Part shown: positions 17,203-25,995 of the stretch, one piece after another
Layout: each line of letters starts with the position of its first letter
How positions within the stretch are numbered: the first letter of the stretch is position 1
Source of the DNA: Mucilaginibacter ginsenosidivorans
Lineage (GTDB): Bacteria > Bacteroidota > Bacteroidia > Sphingobacteriales > Sphingobacteriaceae
Assembly: GCF_007971025.1 (NCBI RefSeq)
Contig: NZ_CP042436.1
Location: forward strand, 4,650,001-4,714,000
DNA: 64,000 nucleotides
Direction of reading: 5' to 3'
The notes under the pieces: model-generated
Seen by the model: only the letters and a program-made list of their open reading frames with translations
Told to the model about the DNA's origin: nothing
Database searches by the model: none
Translations under genes and position numbers: made by a program

Positions 17203-17670
17203 ATGCCCCAGCAGGAAACCATAGACATGATCAAAAAGATTTTCGAGGCTTACCTCGAAAATAAAAACCTGAGAAAAACACCTGAGCGTTTTGCCATCCT
17301 GGAAGAGATCTATTCGCGTAACGATCACTTTGATGTGGAGTCACTATACATCCACATGAAAAATAAAAAGTATCGCGTAAGCCGCGCTACCGTATATAAT
17401 ACACTGGAATTACTTGTATCGTGCGACCTGGTGACCAAACACCAGTTCGGTAAAAATATGGCGCAGTTTGAAAAATCCTATGGCTATAAACAGCACGACC
17501 ATATTATCTGTATCGATTGCGGAAAAGTTGTTGAATTTTGCGACCCGCGCATACAGCAGATACAAAGCATGATGGGCGGATTGTTGAAGTTTGAGATCAA
17601 ACATCACTCGCTGAATCTCTATGGAAATTGTGAAAAACTTAAGGCGGGTTATTGCGATAGAAAAGCATAA
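17203..17670 (+). CDS. fur: Fur family transcriptional regulator
   Basis: A 155-residue metal-responsive repressor. The N-terminal winged helix includes LRKTPERFAILEEIY and the recognition helix VSRATVYNTLELL. The dimerisation domain has the metal-binding HDHIICIDCGKVVEFCD and a C-terminal Cys pair in NCEKLKAGYC, the structural-zinc pattern of Fur/PerR/Zur proteins. The acidic and His positions fit Fur, but Zur or PerR cannot be excluded from this alone. It sits between spoT and purA on the same strand and has its own -7 box. Confidence 0.92.
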   Translation: MPQQETIDMIKKIFEAYLENKNLRKTPERFAILEEIYSRNDHFDVESLYIHMKNKKYRVSRATVYNTLELLVSCDLVTKHQFGKNMAQFEKSYGYKQHDHIICIDCGKVVEFCDPRIQQIQSMMGGLLKFEIKHHSLNLYGNCEKLKAGYCDRKA

Positions 17671-17675
17671 CTTTG
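17668..17675 (+). promoter_or_regulatory. -7 box before purA
   Basis: TAACTTTG, an exact TAnnTTTG match, overlaps the fur stop codon and lies 31 nt before the purA ATG. Confidence 0.55.
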
Positions 17676-17706
17676 CCCCCTTTGATTAACCATCCAATTA
17701 TTTTAA

Positions 17707-18984
17707 ATGGCTGTTGACGTATTATTGGGCCTCCAATGGGGCGATGAAGGTAAAGGTAAAATTGTTGATGTACTAAGTGCAGATTATGACCTGATCGCAC
17801 GTTTCCAGGGTGGCCCTAATGCCGGACATACGCTGGAATTTGACGGAAAGAAATTCGTTTTAAATACCATACCATCCGGTATATTTTTTGAGAACACATT
17901 GAATTTGATCGGTAATGGGGTTATTATCGACCCAATTACACTCAAAAAAGAAATAGAAAAATTGAAAGATGCGGGTCATGACCTGCTGGCTAAGCAGAAC
18001 CTGGTGATAGCAAAAAAGGCGCACCTGATATTGCCAACGCACCAATTACTGGATGCCGCGTCCGAAAAAAAGATGGGTGAAGGTAAGATCGGCTCCACAT
18101 TGAAAGGCATAGGCCCAACTTATATGGATAAAACCGGCCGCAATGGTCTGCGTGTGGGAGATGTTACCCTGCCTGACTTTAAAGAGCGTTACAAAAAACT
18201 TGTCGATAAACACCTGACCATGCTGGAGTCGTTGTACGGTGAAAAACCAGATCTGACAGAGCGGGACCAGGCATTTTTTGATGCGGTTGAGTTAATTAAA
18301 AAATTCCCGCTTGTAGATTCTGAACACCTGGTAAATAACTACATTAAAGAGGGTAAAAAAGTATTGGCCGAAGGTGCACAAGGAGCTATGCTGGATATCG
18401 ATTTTGGTTCATATCCGTTTGTTACTTCGTCGAATACGACAGCGGCAGGTGCTTGCACCGGTCTTGGTATAGCGCCACGGCAAATTGGTGAGGTGATAGG
18501 CATTTTTAAGGCTTATTGTACCCGTGTTGGTGGCGGCCCCTTCCCTACTGAACTGGACAATGAAACCGGTGAAGAATTGCGCAGGATAGGGCATGAATTT
18601 GGCGCAACAACCGGCAGACCACGCCGTACCGGATGGATCGACCTTCCTGCGCTGAAATATGCCATTATGCTGAGCGGCGTAACACAACTTGTAATGACCA
18701 AAGCCGACGTGCTTAGCGGATTTGAAAAGATATATGCCTGCACCAATTATAACTATTTGGGCGAAACAATTGATTTTATGCCTTATGATATATGCGCTGT
18801 TGAGGCTGTGCCTGTATTAAAGGAAATAGATGGCTGGAAAGAAGATATCACCGGCATAACTGAGTTGTCGGAGATACCCGCCAGGCTTAAATCATATATC
18901 GAATACCTGGAAGGCGAATTGGGCGTGCCTGTTAAATACCTTTCGGTGGGACCTGACAGGAAGCAAACGTTAGTATTACACTAA
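17707..18984 (+). CDS. purA: Adenylosuccinate synthase
   Basis: A 425-residue enzyme making adenylosuccinate from IMP, aspartate and GTP, the first committed step to AMP. The N-terminal GTP loop QWGDEGKGKIVD, the substrate loop GPNAGHT, GSTLKGIGPTY, and EGAQGAMLDIDFGSYPFVTSS are all present. Full family length. It has a -7 box inside the fur stop region and a terminator just after the stop codon, so it may be transcribed alone or read through from fur. Confidence 0.98.
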   Translation: MAVDVLLGLQWGDEGKGKIVDVLSADYDLIARFQGGPNAGHTLEFDGKKFVLNTIPSGIFFENTLNLIGNGVIIDPITLKKEIEKLKDAGHDLLAKQNLVIAKKAHLILPTHQLLDAASEKKMGEGKIGSTLKGIGPTYMDKTGRNGLRVGDVTLPDFKERYKKLVDKHLTMLESLYGEKPDLTERDQAFFDAVELIKKFPLVDSEHLVNNYIKEGKKVLAEGAQGAMLDIDFGSYPFVTSSNTTAAGACTGLGIAPRQIGEVIGIFKAYCTRVGGGPFPTELDNETGEELRRIGHEFGATTGRPRRTGWIDLPALKYAIMLSGVTQLVMTKADVLSGFEKIYACTNYNYLGETIDFMPYDICAVEAVPVLKEIDGWKEDITGITELSEIPARLKSYIEYLEGELGVPVKYLSVGPDRKQTLVLH

Positions 18985-19009
18985 CGCACTATTCTATTGT
19001 CATAATATA

Positions 19010-19040
19010 AAGGCTCTTCGGTTACGGGGAGCCTTTTGAT
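19010..19040 (+). terminator. Terminator after purA
   Basis: AAGGCTC and GAGCCTT form a 7-bp stem around a 12-nt loop, followed by TTTGATTTT. The T tract is interrupted, so strength is uncertain. Confidence 0.65.
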
Positions 19041-19062
19041 TTTACTTAGCTATTTTTACGGC

Positions 19063-20346
19063 GTGAAAGTCCGGGTTGATGATCTTCAGGAATTTAAGCG
19101 AAAAGCCCTGCAATGGGCGTCGCTCTTCGATGTTTTTTGCTGCCTGGATTCCAATGATTTTCACGATCAATATTCAAAATTCGACTTTTTACTGGCGGTG
19201 GGCGTTGAAAATGAACTTATTGTAAACAATGGCGCTGCTTTCCCGGCGCTGGAAGAATTCCGAAAACAGCACTCGGGCTGGATTACAGGACTTCTTACTT
19301 ATGATCTGAAAAATGAGATAGAAGACCTTTCATCGTCCAATATCGACGGTTTACAATTTCCTGAACTTTATTTCTTTGCTCCAAAACACCTTATCCTTGT
19401 AAAAAATGAAGAAGTTGAAATTATAGCTGCAGAGACGCAACAGGTTATTGACGAAATAGCATTACAAAAACCTGGTCAGGCAAACACCGAAGAGGAAATT
19501 TCCCTTAACACCCGATTTAGCCATAACGAATACGTTGAAACGGTTAAGAAAATAAAAGAACATATCAATCGAGGGGATATCTACGTCACTAATTTTTGCC
19601 AGGAGTTTTACGCAGAAAATGCCGAAATATCCCCGCTTGATATATTCATTAAACTGAATAGTATATCGCCAAACCCGCTCTCGGCATTCTTTAAATTAAA
19701 GAATAAGTATGTTTTATCGGCTTCGCCTGAACGATTTTTGGCTAAGCGTGAAGGTAAACTGATCTCGCAGCCGATCAAGGGCACTGCGAAGCGATATAAC
19801 AACGCTGTTGATGACGAACTATCTAAACAAAGACTGCGTGGCCACCCGAAAGAGCAACAGGAAAATGTAATGATCGTCGACCTGGTGCGTAATGATCTGA
19901 CGAAATCCGCGATCCAGGGAACGGTAAGGACAGAGGAGTTATTCGGTATTTACAGTTTTGCCCAGGTACACCAGATGATATCAACAGTGATTTGTGAAAA
20001 ACGACATGATATCAGTGACGTGGAAGCGATCAAGAACACTTTTCCAATGGGTAGCATGACCGGCGCACCCAAAGTAAGCGCCATGCGGTTGATGGAACAT
20101 TATGAGCGTAGCAGGCGTGGCGTTTATTCGGGTGCTATAGGCTATTTCAATCCTGACGGGGATTTTGATTTCAGTGTGGTCATCCGCACGCTGTTATATA
20201 ACGCGGCAGCTAAATACCTTTCGTTCCAGGTTGGGAGCGCGATTACTTTTCATGCTGATGCAGAACAAGAATACGAGGAATGCCTGCTAAAAGCGCAGGC
20301 TATTTTAGAGGCGCTCGGTCTGCACGGATCTTTTCCACTCCCCTGA
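19063..20346 (+). CDS. pabB: Aminodeoxychorismate synthase component I
   Basis: A chorismate-binding enzyme of about 427 residues that makes aminodeoxychorismate for folate synthesis together with a glutaminase subunit not found here. PIKGTAKR contains the lysine that distinguishes PabB from TrpE (PIAGT). Other motifs are ENVMIVDLVRNDL and FPMGSMTGAPKV. The N-terminal domain is short compared with TrpE. There is no ATG near the beginning. I favour the GTG at 19063, because the earlier TTG at 19036 overlaps the purA terminator. The last 47 nt overlap the convergent DUF2071 gene. The class IV aminotransferase at 7820-8656 could supply the PabC step. Confidence 0.92.
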   Translation: MKVRVDDLQEFKRKALQWASLFDVFCCLDSNDFHDQYSKFDFLLAVGVENELIVNNGAAFPALEEFRKQHSGWITGLLTYDLKNEIEDLSSSNIDGLQFPELYFFAPKHLILVKNEEVEIIAAETQQVIDEIALQKPGQANTEEEISLNTRFSHNEYVETVKKIKEHINRGDIYVTNFCQEFYAENAEISPLDIFIKLNSISPNPLSAFFKLKNKYVLSASPERFLAKREGKLISQPIKGTAKRYNNAVDDELSKQRLRGHPKEQQENVMIVDLVRNDLTKSAIQGTVRTEELFGIYSFAQVHQMISTVICEKRHDISDVEAIKNTFPMGSMTGAPKVSAMRLMEHYERSRRGVYSGAIGYFNPDGDFDFSVVIRTLLYNAAAKYLSFQVGSAITFHADAEQEYEECLLKAQAILEALGLHGSFPLP

Positions 20347-21049
20347 CGATCACCTCGGAACCATCGGCAAAGAAAGCAGAATAAGGTTTCGTTGTAAGGT
20401 AAGGAACAAACTCTTTGCCATACAACTGCGCAACGTCGGCCTCAAAAACAGGGTCGATTACGTTGGCGGCGTTCCAGGTAATATGCTCCACCTGGTATTC
20501 CCTGGTTTTAGTTTTGCTGATCTTATTGTATCCCCAGTAGTGTTCAAAAATAAATTCCTCCTGGCTGCCGGGCACAATGGGGTGAATGTCAGCATTGACC
20601 ACGGTACCGCCCAGCCTATTGTTCCACCTGCCGTCAAACTTCCATTCATATAGATATTTTGTAAGTCCTCCTGACAGCTCATCAACAGAATGGCGCATAG
20701 GCATAGCCCTGTAATGTTCTTTATAAAGCATATTGGCAAAAAGCGCGATGAACGGCTTGGGCACTATCTCGCTGATGAAAACAGCGCCACGCTTCCATTC
20801 CTTTCCATTAAAATGTTTAACATAAAAGCGCAGGTTTACCTCGTCAAAATTGATATGCAAAGGCCATTTGATACCCTTGACAGCCGTTTCCTTGAATAAA
20901 AAGCCAACCATACTTACCAGCGCTTTCCCCTGCCACAGATCAAGCTCGGTTGCCGGGGGAATATACTGTGCCAGCACGGCCGGATCAACTTCATAATTAA
21001 GCATCAGGAGGTTGATCCAGCGCGCTTTCAGAAATTCCTTTTTTTGCAT
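20300..21049 (-). CDS. YqjF-like DUF2071 protein
   Basis: A 249-residue protein matching DUF2071 (YqjF family), of unknown biochemical function and an acetoacetate-decarboxylase-like fold as I recall. Typical segments are ARWINLLMLNYEVDP at the N-terminus, LVSMVGFLF, and NLRFYVKHFNGKEWKRG. No signal peptide or membrane segment is evident, so it is probably cytoplasmic. Its 3' end overlaps the 3' end of pabB by 47 nt in antisense orientation. Upstream lies an M48 protease gene 6 nt away on the same strand. Confidence 0.87.
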   Translation of the reverse strand: MQKKEFLKARWINLLMLNYEVDPAVLAQYIPPATELDLWQGKALVSMVGFLFKETAVKGIKWPLHINFDEVNLRFYVKHFNGKEWKRGAVFISEIVPKPFIALFANMLYKEHYRAMPMRHSVDELSGGLTKYLYEWKFDGRWNNRLGGTVVNADIHPIVPGSQEEFIFEHYWGYNKISKTKTREYQVEHITWNAANVIDPVFEADVAQLYGKEFVPYLTTKPYSAFFADGSEVIVRGVEKIRADRAPLK

Positions 21050-21055
21050 CGCTTT

Positions 21056-21856
21056 TTATGGATGATAGTACTTCATAGCTTCGGGGAGGTGATCCTTGAT
21101 ATTTTGTATCCGGGTTTGATCTGCCGGGTGGGTGCTTAAAAACTCAGGTGGCGCTCCGCCTTTATTTTGCGCTGCCATTCTTTCCCAAAACGACACCGCA
21201 TTGTGCGGATCGTAGCCAGCCATCGCCATAAAAATAAGGCCAAGCCTGTCAGCTTCTGATTCCTGGTTCCTCGAATATTTTAGCAAAACCAGTCCACCGC
21301 CCACGCCGTAAAGCTTGTTGACGATCAACTGCGTAGCCTGCGATTTATCGGAAGTCGCAGCTCCGACCAATGACCCGCCAGCCTGAGCCGCCATTTGCTG
21401 GGAGATACGCTCTGCCGAATGCCTTGCGATAGCATGACCGATCTCGTGTCCCATTACCGTTGCCAGCCCGGCGTCGTCCATCGTAATTGGCAGAATAGCG
21501 CTATATACGGCTACTTTCCCACCGGGCATACACCATGCGTTCACCTCCTTACTTTGGATAAGGTTGAATTCCCACTTAAAACTGTATTTATTGCCATATC
21601 CGTTTTCTTTCAGAAAACGCTCGATGGCGACAGACAGTTTTTCTCCAACCCGTTTCACACTTTCTGCATCGCGTGTGCCGGTGATCACTTTGGTTGAGGG
21701 ATCGGATAGAAGCTGGCGATAGCTTTGAGCTGCAGACGTATTTATTTCTGAGTCGCCGACCAGGCTGATCTGCTTCCTGCCGGTTAGCGGAACTGTAGAA
21801 CATGAGGTGAAAACGGCAATTAAAATTGCCAGCGATATTTGTTTTGAAAATTTCAT
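21056..21856 (-). CDS. M48 family metallopeptidase, lipoprotein
   Basis: A 266-residue zinc peptidase of the M48 family (BepA/LoiP/Oma1-like). The signal peptide ends in the lipobox-like FTSCS near residue 19, so it is probably a lipoprotein facing the periplasm. The zinc motif is MGHEIGHAIARHS, with the third ligand Glu in NQESEADRLGL. The C-terminal LSTHPADQTRIQNIKDHLPEA is typical. Relatives degrade misfolded outer-membrane proteins; the substrate here is unknown. It lies between plsY (1 nt apart) and the DUF2071 gene, all on the minus strand. Confidence 0.92.
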   Translation of the reverse strand: MKFSKQISLAILIAVFTSCSTVPLTGRKQISLVGDSEINTSAAQSYRQLLSDPSTKVITGTRDAESVKRVGEKLSVAIERFLKENGYGNKYSFKWEFNLIQSKEVNAWCMPGGKVAVYSAILPITMDDAGLATVMGHEIGHAIARHSAERISQQMAAQAGGSLVGAATSDKSQATQLIVNKLYGVGGGLVLLKYSRNQESEADRLGLIFMAMAGYDPHNAVSFWERMAAQNKGGAPPEFLSTHPADQTRIQNIKDHLPEAMKYYHP

Positions 21857-21857
21857 A

Positions 21858-22505
21858 CTAAGCGTCCTTTCTTTTAAAAAGATTGACCTTCGATTCGGTA
21901 CCCTTAAGCAGGCGTTCGATGTTCTTTTGATGGGTGACCAATATCAGCAGGCATATACACATACCAAATATCACCACCATATTGTTTGTATTTTTATTAT
22001 ATATAAGGCTGACACCAACCAGGTAGGTGAATCCGCCGGTTATTGAGCTAAGCGAAACATAGCGGGTAATAAGCAAAACAGCTATAAACATGATAACGCA
22101 CAGCAGCGCAGCGTTAAGGTTTACCGCCAATACCATCCCGAACAGGGTTGCTATGCCTTTTCCGCCGCGGAACCCTGCGAATACGGGGAACAAGTGTCCC
22201 ATCACCGCAGCCATGCCCATGGCCAACTGGTAATTGATCAAATTTGAATGCGGACCGCCGGTGACAGATACACCAACAAAAACAGCCAGTTTAGTGGCTG
22301 TAAATCCTTTCAGGATATCGATGAGCATCACGGGTATTCCCGCTCTTTTACCAAGGACTCTAAACGTATTGGTGGCCCCGGCGTTACCGCTGCCATATTC
22401 GCGCACGTCTATCCCGTAGAATGCCTTCCCTATCCAAACAGCCGTCGGAATAGACCCCAGCAAATAGGCTAATATCAGTAAGGAAACAGAACCTACGGTG
22501 ATCAT
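21858..22505 (-). CDS. plsY: Glycerol-3-phosphate acyltransferase PlsY
   Basis: A 215-residue integral membrane enzyme that transfers the acyl group of acyl-phosphate to glycerol-3-phosphate, the first step of phospholipid synthesis. Family motifs are YLLGSIPTAVWIGK, YGSGNAGATNTFRVLG and GFRGGKGIATLFG. At least five hydrophobic helices. It heads a short minus-strand set with the M48 lipoprotein gene. A -7-like box (TAATATTG, one mismatch) lies about 12 nt before the ATG. Confidence 0.96.
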   Translation of the reverse strand: MITVGSVSLLILAYLLGSIPTAVWIGKAFYGIDVREYGSGNAGATNTFRVLGKRAGIPVMLIDILKGFTATKLAVFVGVSVTGGPHSNLINYQLAMGMAAVMGHLFPVFAGFRGGKGIATLFGMVLAVNLNAALLCVIMFIAVLLITRYVSLSSITGGFTYLVGVSLIYNKNTNNMVVIFGMCICLLILVTHQKNIERLLKGTESKVNLFKRKDA

Positions 22506-22552
22506 TTTTGTACAATATTAATAAAATGATAACGCACTAACTATTTTACTTA

Positions 22553-23401
22553 TCATTCTTTCACCGCTTTAAGGCTCATATCTAAACTTTTTACCGAATG
22601 TGTCAACGCGCCGACAGAAATGTAGTCAACCCCGCATTCGGCATACTGCCTGATGTTATCAGTTGTGATACCACCTGACGCCTCGGTATCGTAACGCCCG
22701 TTGATGGTTTTTACGGCTTTTCGTAAATCGTCGAAATTGAAATTATCTAATAAAATGCGGTTTACGCCCCCGGTTTGCAGAACCTGGTCAAGTTCGCCAA
22801 GGTTTCGCACCTCTATCTCGATATCCAGCTTTTTGTTGTTTAGCTGCAAATATTGTTTCGCGTTTTCAATTGCCGGTTTTATCCCGCCCGAATAATCTAC
22901 GTGATTATCCTTTATCAGTATCATATCATACAAACCTGTGCGATGGTTAACACCGCCGCCTATCCTGACGGCCCATTTTTCGAGATAACGTATACCTGGT
23001 GTTGTTTTCCTGGTGTCCAGCACCCTGGCGCCGGTGCCTTTAAGCAGTTCGACTATCTGGTGTGTCTTTGTCGCTATGCCCGACATCCGCTGCATACAAT
23101 TCAGCACAAGCCGTTCGGCTTTCAGTATGCTTTTTGCGTCGCCGGTAACTTCAAATGCAATGTCCCCGGGTTTTACGGCATCGCCATCATGCATCAATAT
23201 TATTAGGTTAAGCTTTTCGTCAACCCGCCTGAAAATCTCTGCAGCAAGTTCAACTCCGGCTAATATGCCATGATCCTTGATCAACAATTTGGCTTTGCCA
23301 TTCGTATTTCCGGGAATTGTGGCCAGTGAAGTATGATCGCCGTCGCCGACATCCTCGGCCAATGCATTGGTAATAAATTGGTCAATGTATTCTTTATCCA
23401 A
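22553..23401 (-). CDS. nadC: Nicotinate-nucleotide pyrophosphorylase (carboxylating)
   Basis: A 282-residue enzyme converting quinolinate and PRPP to nicotinate mononucleotide in de novo NAD synthesis. Motifs are EDVGDGDHTS near the N-terminus, DTRKTTPGIRYLEKWAV, GGVNHRTGLYDMILIKDNH and EASGGI at the phosphate site. Full length. The frame begins with TTG at 23399-23401; no ATG is available, and a -7 box sits 19 nt upstream, so TTG is the likely start. nadA and nadB are not in the window. The DUF4783 gene lies 34 nt upstream on the same strand. Confidence 0.95.
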   Translation of the reverse strand: MDKEYIDQFITNALAEDVGDGDHTSLATIPGNTNGKAKLLIKDHGILAGVELAAEIFRRVDEKLNLIILMHDGDAVKPGDIAFEVTGDAKSILKAERLVLNCMQRMSGIATKTHQIVELLKGTGARVLDTRKTTPGIRYLEKWAVRIGGGVNHRTGLYDMILIKDNHVDYSGGIKPAIENAKQYLQLNNKKLDIEIEVRNLGELDQVLQTGGVNRILLDNFNFDDLRKAVKTINGRYDTEASGGITTDNIRQYAECGVDYISVGALTHSVKSLDMSLKAVKE

Positions 23402-23420
23402 ACTTTTGATATTTACGGCT

Positions 23421-23428
23421 CAAAAGTA
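23421..23428 (-). promoter_or_regulatory. -7 box before nadC
   Basis: On the minus strand TACTTTTG matches TAnnTTTG exactly and ends 19 nt before the TTG start of nadC. Confidence 0.5.
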
Positions 23429-23435
23429 ACAACAA

Positions 23436-23834
23436 TTAGGGATTATTTTGTTTTTCGGATTCGATATGAATATCATCCAGCTCAAAATGACCGCCTGTAT
23501 TCTTCAGATTGAAAGAAACCCGGTAAACACCGTTCGGGGTGGTTATCAAAACGACACCAAAACGGTAATTGGCGTTGGATGTGATGCGGTGCAGTATTTT
23601 TGCCGACCTGGGTTGATTTTGCCTGAAAAAATTAGCGATGATCTCTTCCGCCCGGGCAGCCGGGTAACTATCCTCGTTACCTAAAATAGTAACATCAACT
23701 TCCGGCGCGAAGGTTTTTGCAAGTTCGGTTATGTTTCCGGATCTGAGAAATTCAGCCGTTTTGTCAATAGGGTCCTGGGTGTCCTGGAACACATTGGGCG
23801 TAAGCAACAGCAAAAACAAGTAAAGTACCTTCAT
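23436..23834 (-). CDS. DUF4783 domain protein, exported
   Basis: A 132-residue protein matching DUF4783, a Bacteroidota family with an NTF2-like fold and unknown function. A signal peptide covers about residues 1-17. The body follows an NTF2-like order: IDKTAEFLRSGNITELA, DVTILGNEDSYPAARAEEII, FGVVLITTPNGVYRVSFNL. No catalytic residues can be assigned. It lies 34 nt upstream of nadC on the same strand; a conserved functional link with NAD synthesis is not evident from the sequence. Confidence 0.85.
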   Translation of the reverse strand: MKVLYLFLLLLTPNVFQDTQDPIDKTAEFLRSGNITELAKTFAPEVDVTILGNEDSYPAARAEEIIANFFRQNQPRSAKILHRITSNANYRFGVVLITTPNGVYRVSFNLKNTGGHFELDDIHIESEKQNNP

Positions 23835-23912
23835 ATTTTAACAGATAAAAGTCACTTTAGAAATTGACTGTAGTATAATGCTTAAACGTTTTTATTGTTA
23901 AAACGTTGCCTT

Positions 23913-23920
23913 TATATTTG
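23913..23920 (+). promoter_or_regulatory. -7 box before gpmI
   Basis: TATATTTG matches TAnnTTTG exactly and ends 4 nt before the GTG start at 23925. No good -33 element is seen. Confidence 0.5.
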
Positions 23921-23924
23921 CATT

Positions 23925-25448
23925 GTGGAAAAACAGAAAAAAGTAGTACTAATCATACTCGACGGTTGGGGCTACGGCCGCAACGATAAGTCTAATGCAA
24001 TATACGCAGCAAACACACCTTTCTTTGATTCGCTGCTAAAAAAATATCCTAATTCAAAGCTGGAGGCATCGGGAACTTCAGTTGGCCTGCCCGCCGGGCA
24101 AATGGGAAATTCGGAAGTTGGACACATGAATCTGGGCGCCGGGCGCGTTGTGTACCAGGAACTTGGCCGCATACATAAAGCCGTTGATGATAATGAATTT
24201 GTAACCAACCCTGTGCTAAAAGAGGCATTCGAATACGCTAAACAAAATGGGAAGGACGTACACTTTATCGGTCTCGTATCCGATGGTGGTGTTCACTCGC
24301 ATATCCGGCACCTGGAAGGTCTTTGCGATGCCACGGGCAAATTCGGGCTTGAAAACGTCTATATCCACGCTTTCCTGGATGGCCGGGATACCGACCCTAA
24401 TTCGGGCGTAAAATTTATCGGCGAACTGGAGGATCATATCAAAAACACCTCTTGCAGGCTGGCTTCGGCTATCGGCAGGTATTATGCCATGGACCGCGAC
24501 AATCGCTGGGAAAGGGTAAAAAAGGCCTACGATCTGTTAGTGAACGGAACAGGCAAACCAACCCAGTCTGTATCAGACTCCATAAAAGAATCGTATGAAG
24601 CAGGCGTTACTGACGAATTTGTCGACCCAATAGTGAAGACGAGTGAAAGTGGGGAACCATTAGCCGTGATAAAAAATGACGATGTTGTCATCTGCTTTAA
24701 TTTTAGGACAGACCGCGGCCGCGAGATCACGCAGGCATTGACACAAAAGTCTTTCCCCGAGCAGAACATGCATCCGTTAAACCTGCATTATATTACGATG
24801 ACCACTTATGATGAGACATTCAAAAATGTGCGGGTGGTATTTCAAAAAGATGATTTGACAAAAACACTGGGCGAAATATTGCAGGATGCGGGTAAGAACC
24901 AGATACGCATAGCTGAAACTGAGAAATATCCGCATGTTACTTTCTTCTTTTCGGGTGGGCGCGAGAAAGAATTTGATAACGAAAAACGCCTGCTTGTGCC
25001 CTCGCCCAAAGTCGCAACCTACGACCTGCAGCCTGAAATGAGCGCGGAGGGTATACGTGATGCCATTATTCCGGAGTTGAAAAGCGGTTGGCCGGACGTT
25101 GTCATCCTCAACTTTGCCAATACAGATATGGTGGGGCACACCGGCGTTTTCGAAGCGGTGATGAAAGCCGCTGAAACTGCCGATCAGTGCACGCAGGCGG
25201 TTGTTGAAACGGGCATTGAAAATGGGTATTCATTCATTATTATCGCCGACCATGGGAATGCCGACTATATGATCAATGACGACGGATCGCCCAATACGGC
25301 GCACACTACCAACCTGGTACCTTGCATCGTTATCGACGATGATGTAAAAGAAGTAAAGGATGGCAAATTAGGTGATATTGCTCCGACCATCCTGAAAATA
25401 ATAGGCGTGCCTATCCCTGCTGAAATGACCGGAAATGTATTGGTTTAA
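23925..25448 (+). CDS. gpmI: 2,3-bisphosphoglycerate-independent phosphoglycerate mutase
   Basis: A 507-residue glycolytic enzyme interconverting 3- and 2-phosphoglycerate with two manganese ions. The first metal site is in LIILDGWGYG, the catalytic serine in GNSEVGHMNLGAG, and further metal ligands in NFANTDMVGHTG, IADHGNAD and HTTNLVP. Full length. The chosen start is GTG at 23925, which begins just before the conserved strand; a TTG at 23895 would add a Cys-rich stretch unlike the family. The last 14 nt overlap the following lipoprotein gene. Confidence 0.96.
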   Translation: MEKQKKVVLIILDGWGYGRNDKSNAIYAANTPFFDSLLKKYPNSKLEASGTSVGLPAGQMGNSEVGHMNLGAGRVVYQELGRIHKAVDDNEFVTNPVLKEAFEYAKQNGKDVHFIGLVSDGGVHSHIRHLEGLCDATGKFGLENVYIHAFLDGRDTDPNSGVKFIGELEDHIKNTSCRLASAIGRYYAMDRDNRWERVKKAYDLLVNGTGKPTQSVSDSIKESYEAGVTDEFVDPIVKTSESGEPLAVIKNDDVVICFNFRTDRGREITQALTQKSFPEQNMHPLNLHYITMTTYDETFKNVRVVFQKDDLTKTLGEILQDAGKNQIRIAETEKYPHVTFFFSGGREKEFDNEKRLLVPSPKVATYDLQPEMSAEGIRDAIIPELKSGWPDVVILNFANTDMVGHTGVFEAVMKAAETADQCTQAVVETGIENGYSFIIIADHGNADYMINDDGSPNTAHTTNLVPCIVIDDDVKEVKDGKLGDIAPTILKIIGVPIPAEMTGNVLV

Positions 25449-25995
25449 GAAGTGTTTTATTATAGCCTGCGCTCTGTTTGCTTTATTGCTGGTACAATCC
25501 TGCAAAAGCGATGCCCGCGCGGGCAATGACACGGAGAAATTCTTCGACCTTAAAAAATATTTTGCCAATGAGTCCCTGCGGCTTGCAAAGTCAGATCCAC
25601 TGATCACTAAAACGGCAATTCATAACAAAAACAGGGAAACCAAAAAACTTCGTATCGCCGACTGGGCAACTGAATTAAGCCTGTTCAGCGAATCGGATAT
25701 TAATAAACCTGCGTGGAAAGCAAGTTATAAAGTTATTAATGCGGACGGCATATTAAGTTTCACGGCTAAGGACCCGGGTTTGAAAACACAGGATATTGTT
25801 ATTAAAAGGCAGGGAGATAAAATTAAGTGGATATTAATTGTGAATCATACAAAAAGCACAGTGCTGGGTAAAGTATTGTATGAAACCACTGAAAAGCTGA
25901 GCTACATACCCGATTCGATATACCAGATACAGAAAAGACAGTTCGTACGCACGCTGGGATTTAACTTTTACAGCATTAAAGGATCATTTAATTAA
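25435..25995 (+). CDS. Putative lipoprotein of unknown function
   Basis: A 186-residue protein that I do not recognise. The N-terminus YWFKKCFIIACALFALLLVQSC is a signal peptide with a lipobox (VQSC), so Cys22 is the probable lipidation site. The mature part is rich in Lys and Asp with alternating beta pattern and a central AKDPGLKTQDIVIKRQGDK stretch. It may be a small beta-sheet envelope protein. It starts 14 nt inside gpmI, which suggests translational coupling, and its 3' end overlaps the convergent TPR gene by 4 nt. Confidence 0.78.
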   Translation: MYWFKKCFIIACALFALLLVQSCKSDARAGNDTEKFFDLKKYFANESLRLAKSDPLITKTAIHNKNRETKKLRIADWATELSLFSESDINKPAWKASYKVINADGILSFTAKDPGLKTQDIVIKRQGDKIKWILIVNHTKSTVLGKVLYETTEKLSYIPDSIYQIQKRQFVRTLGFNFYSIKGSFN

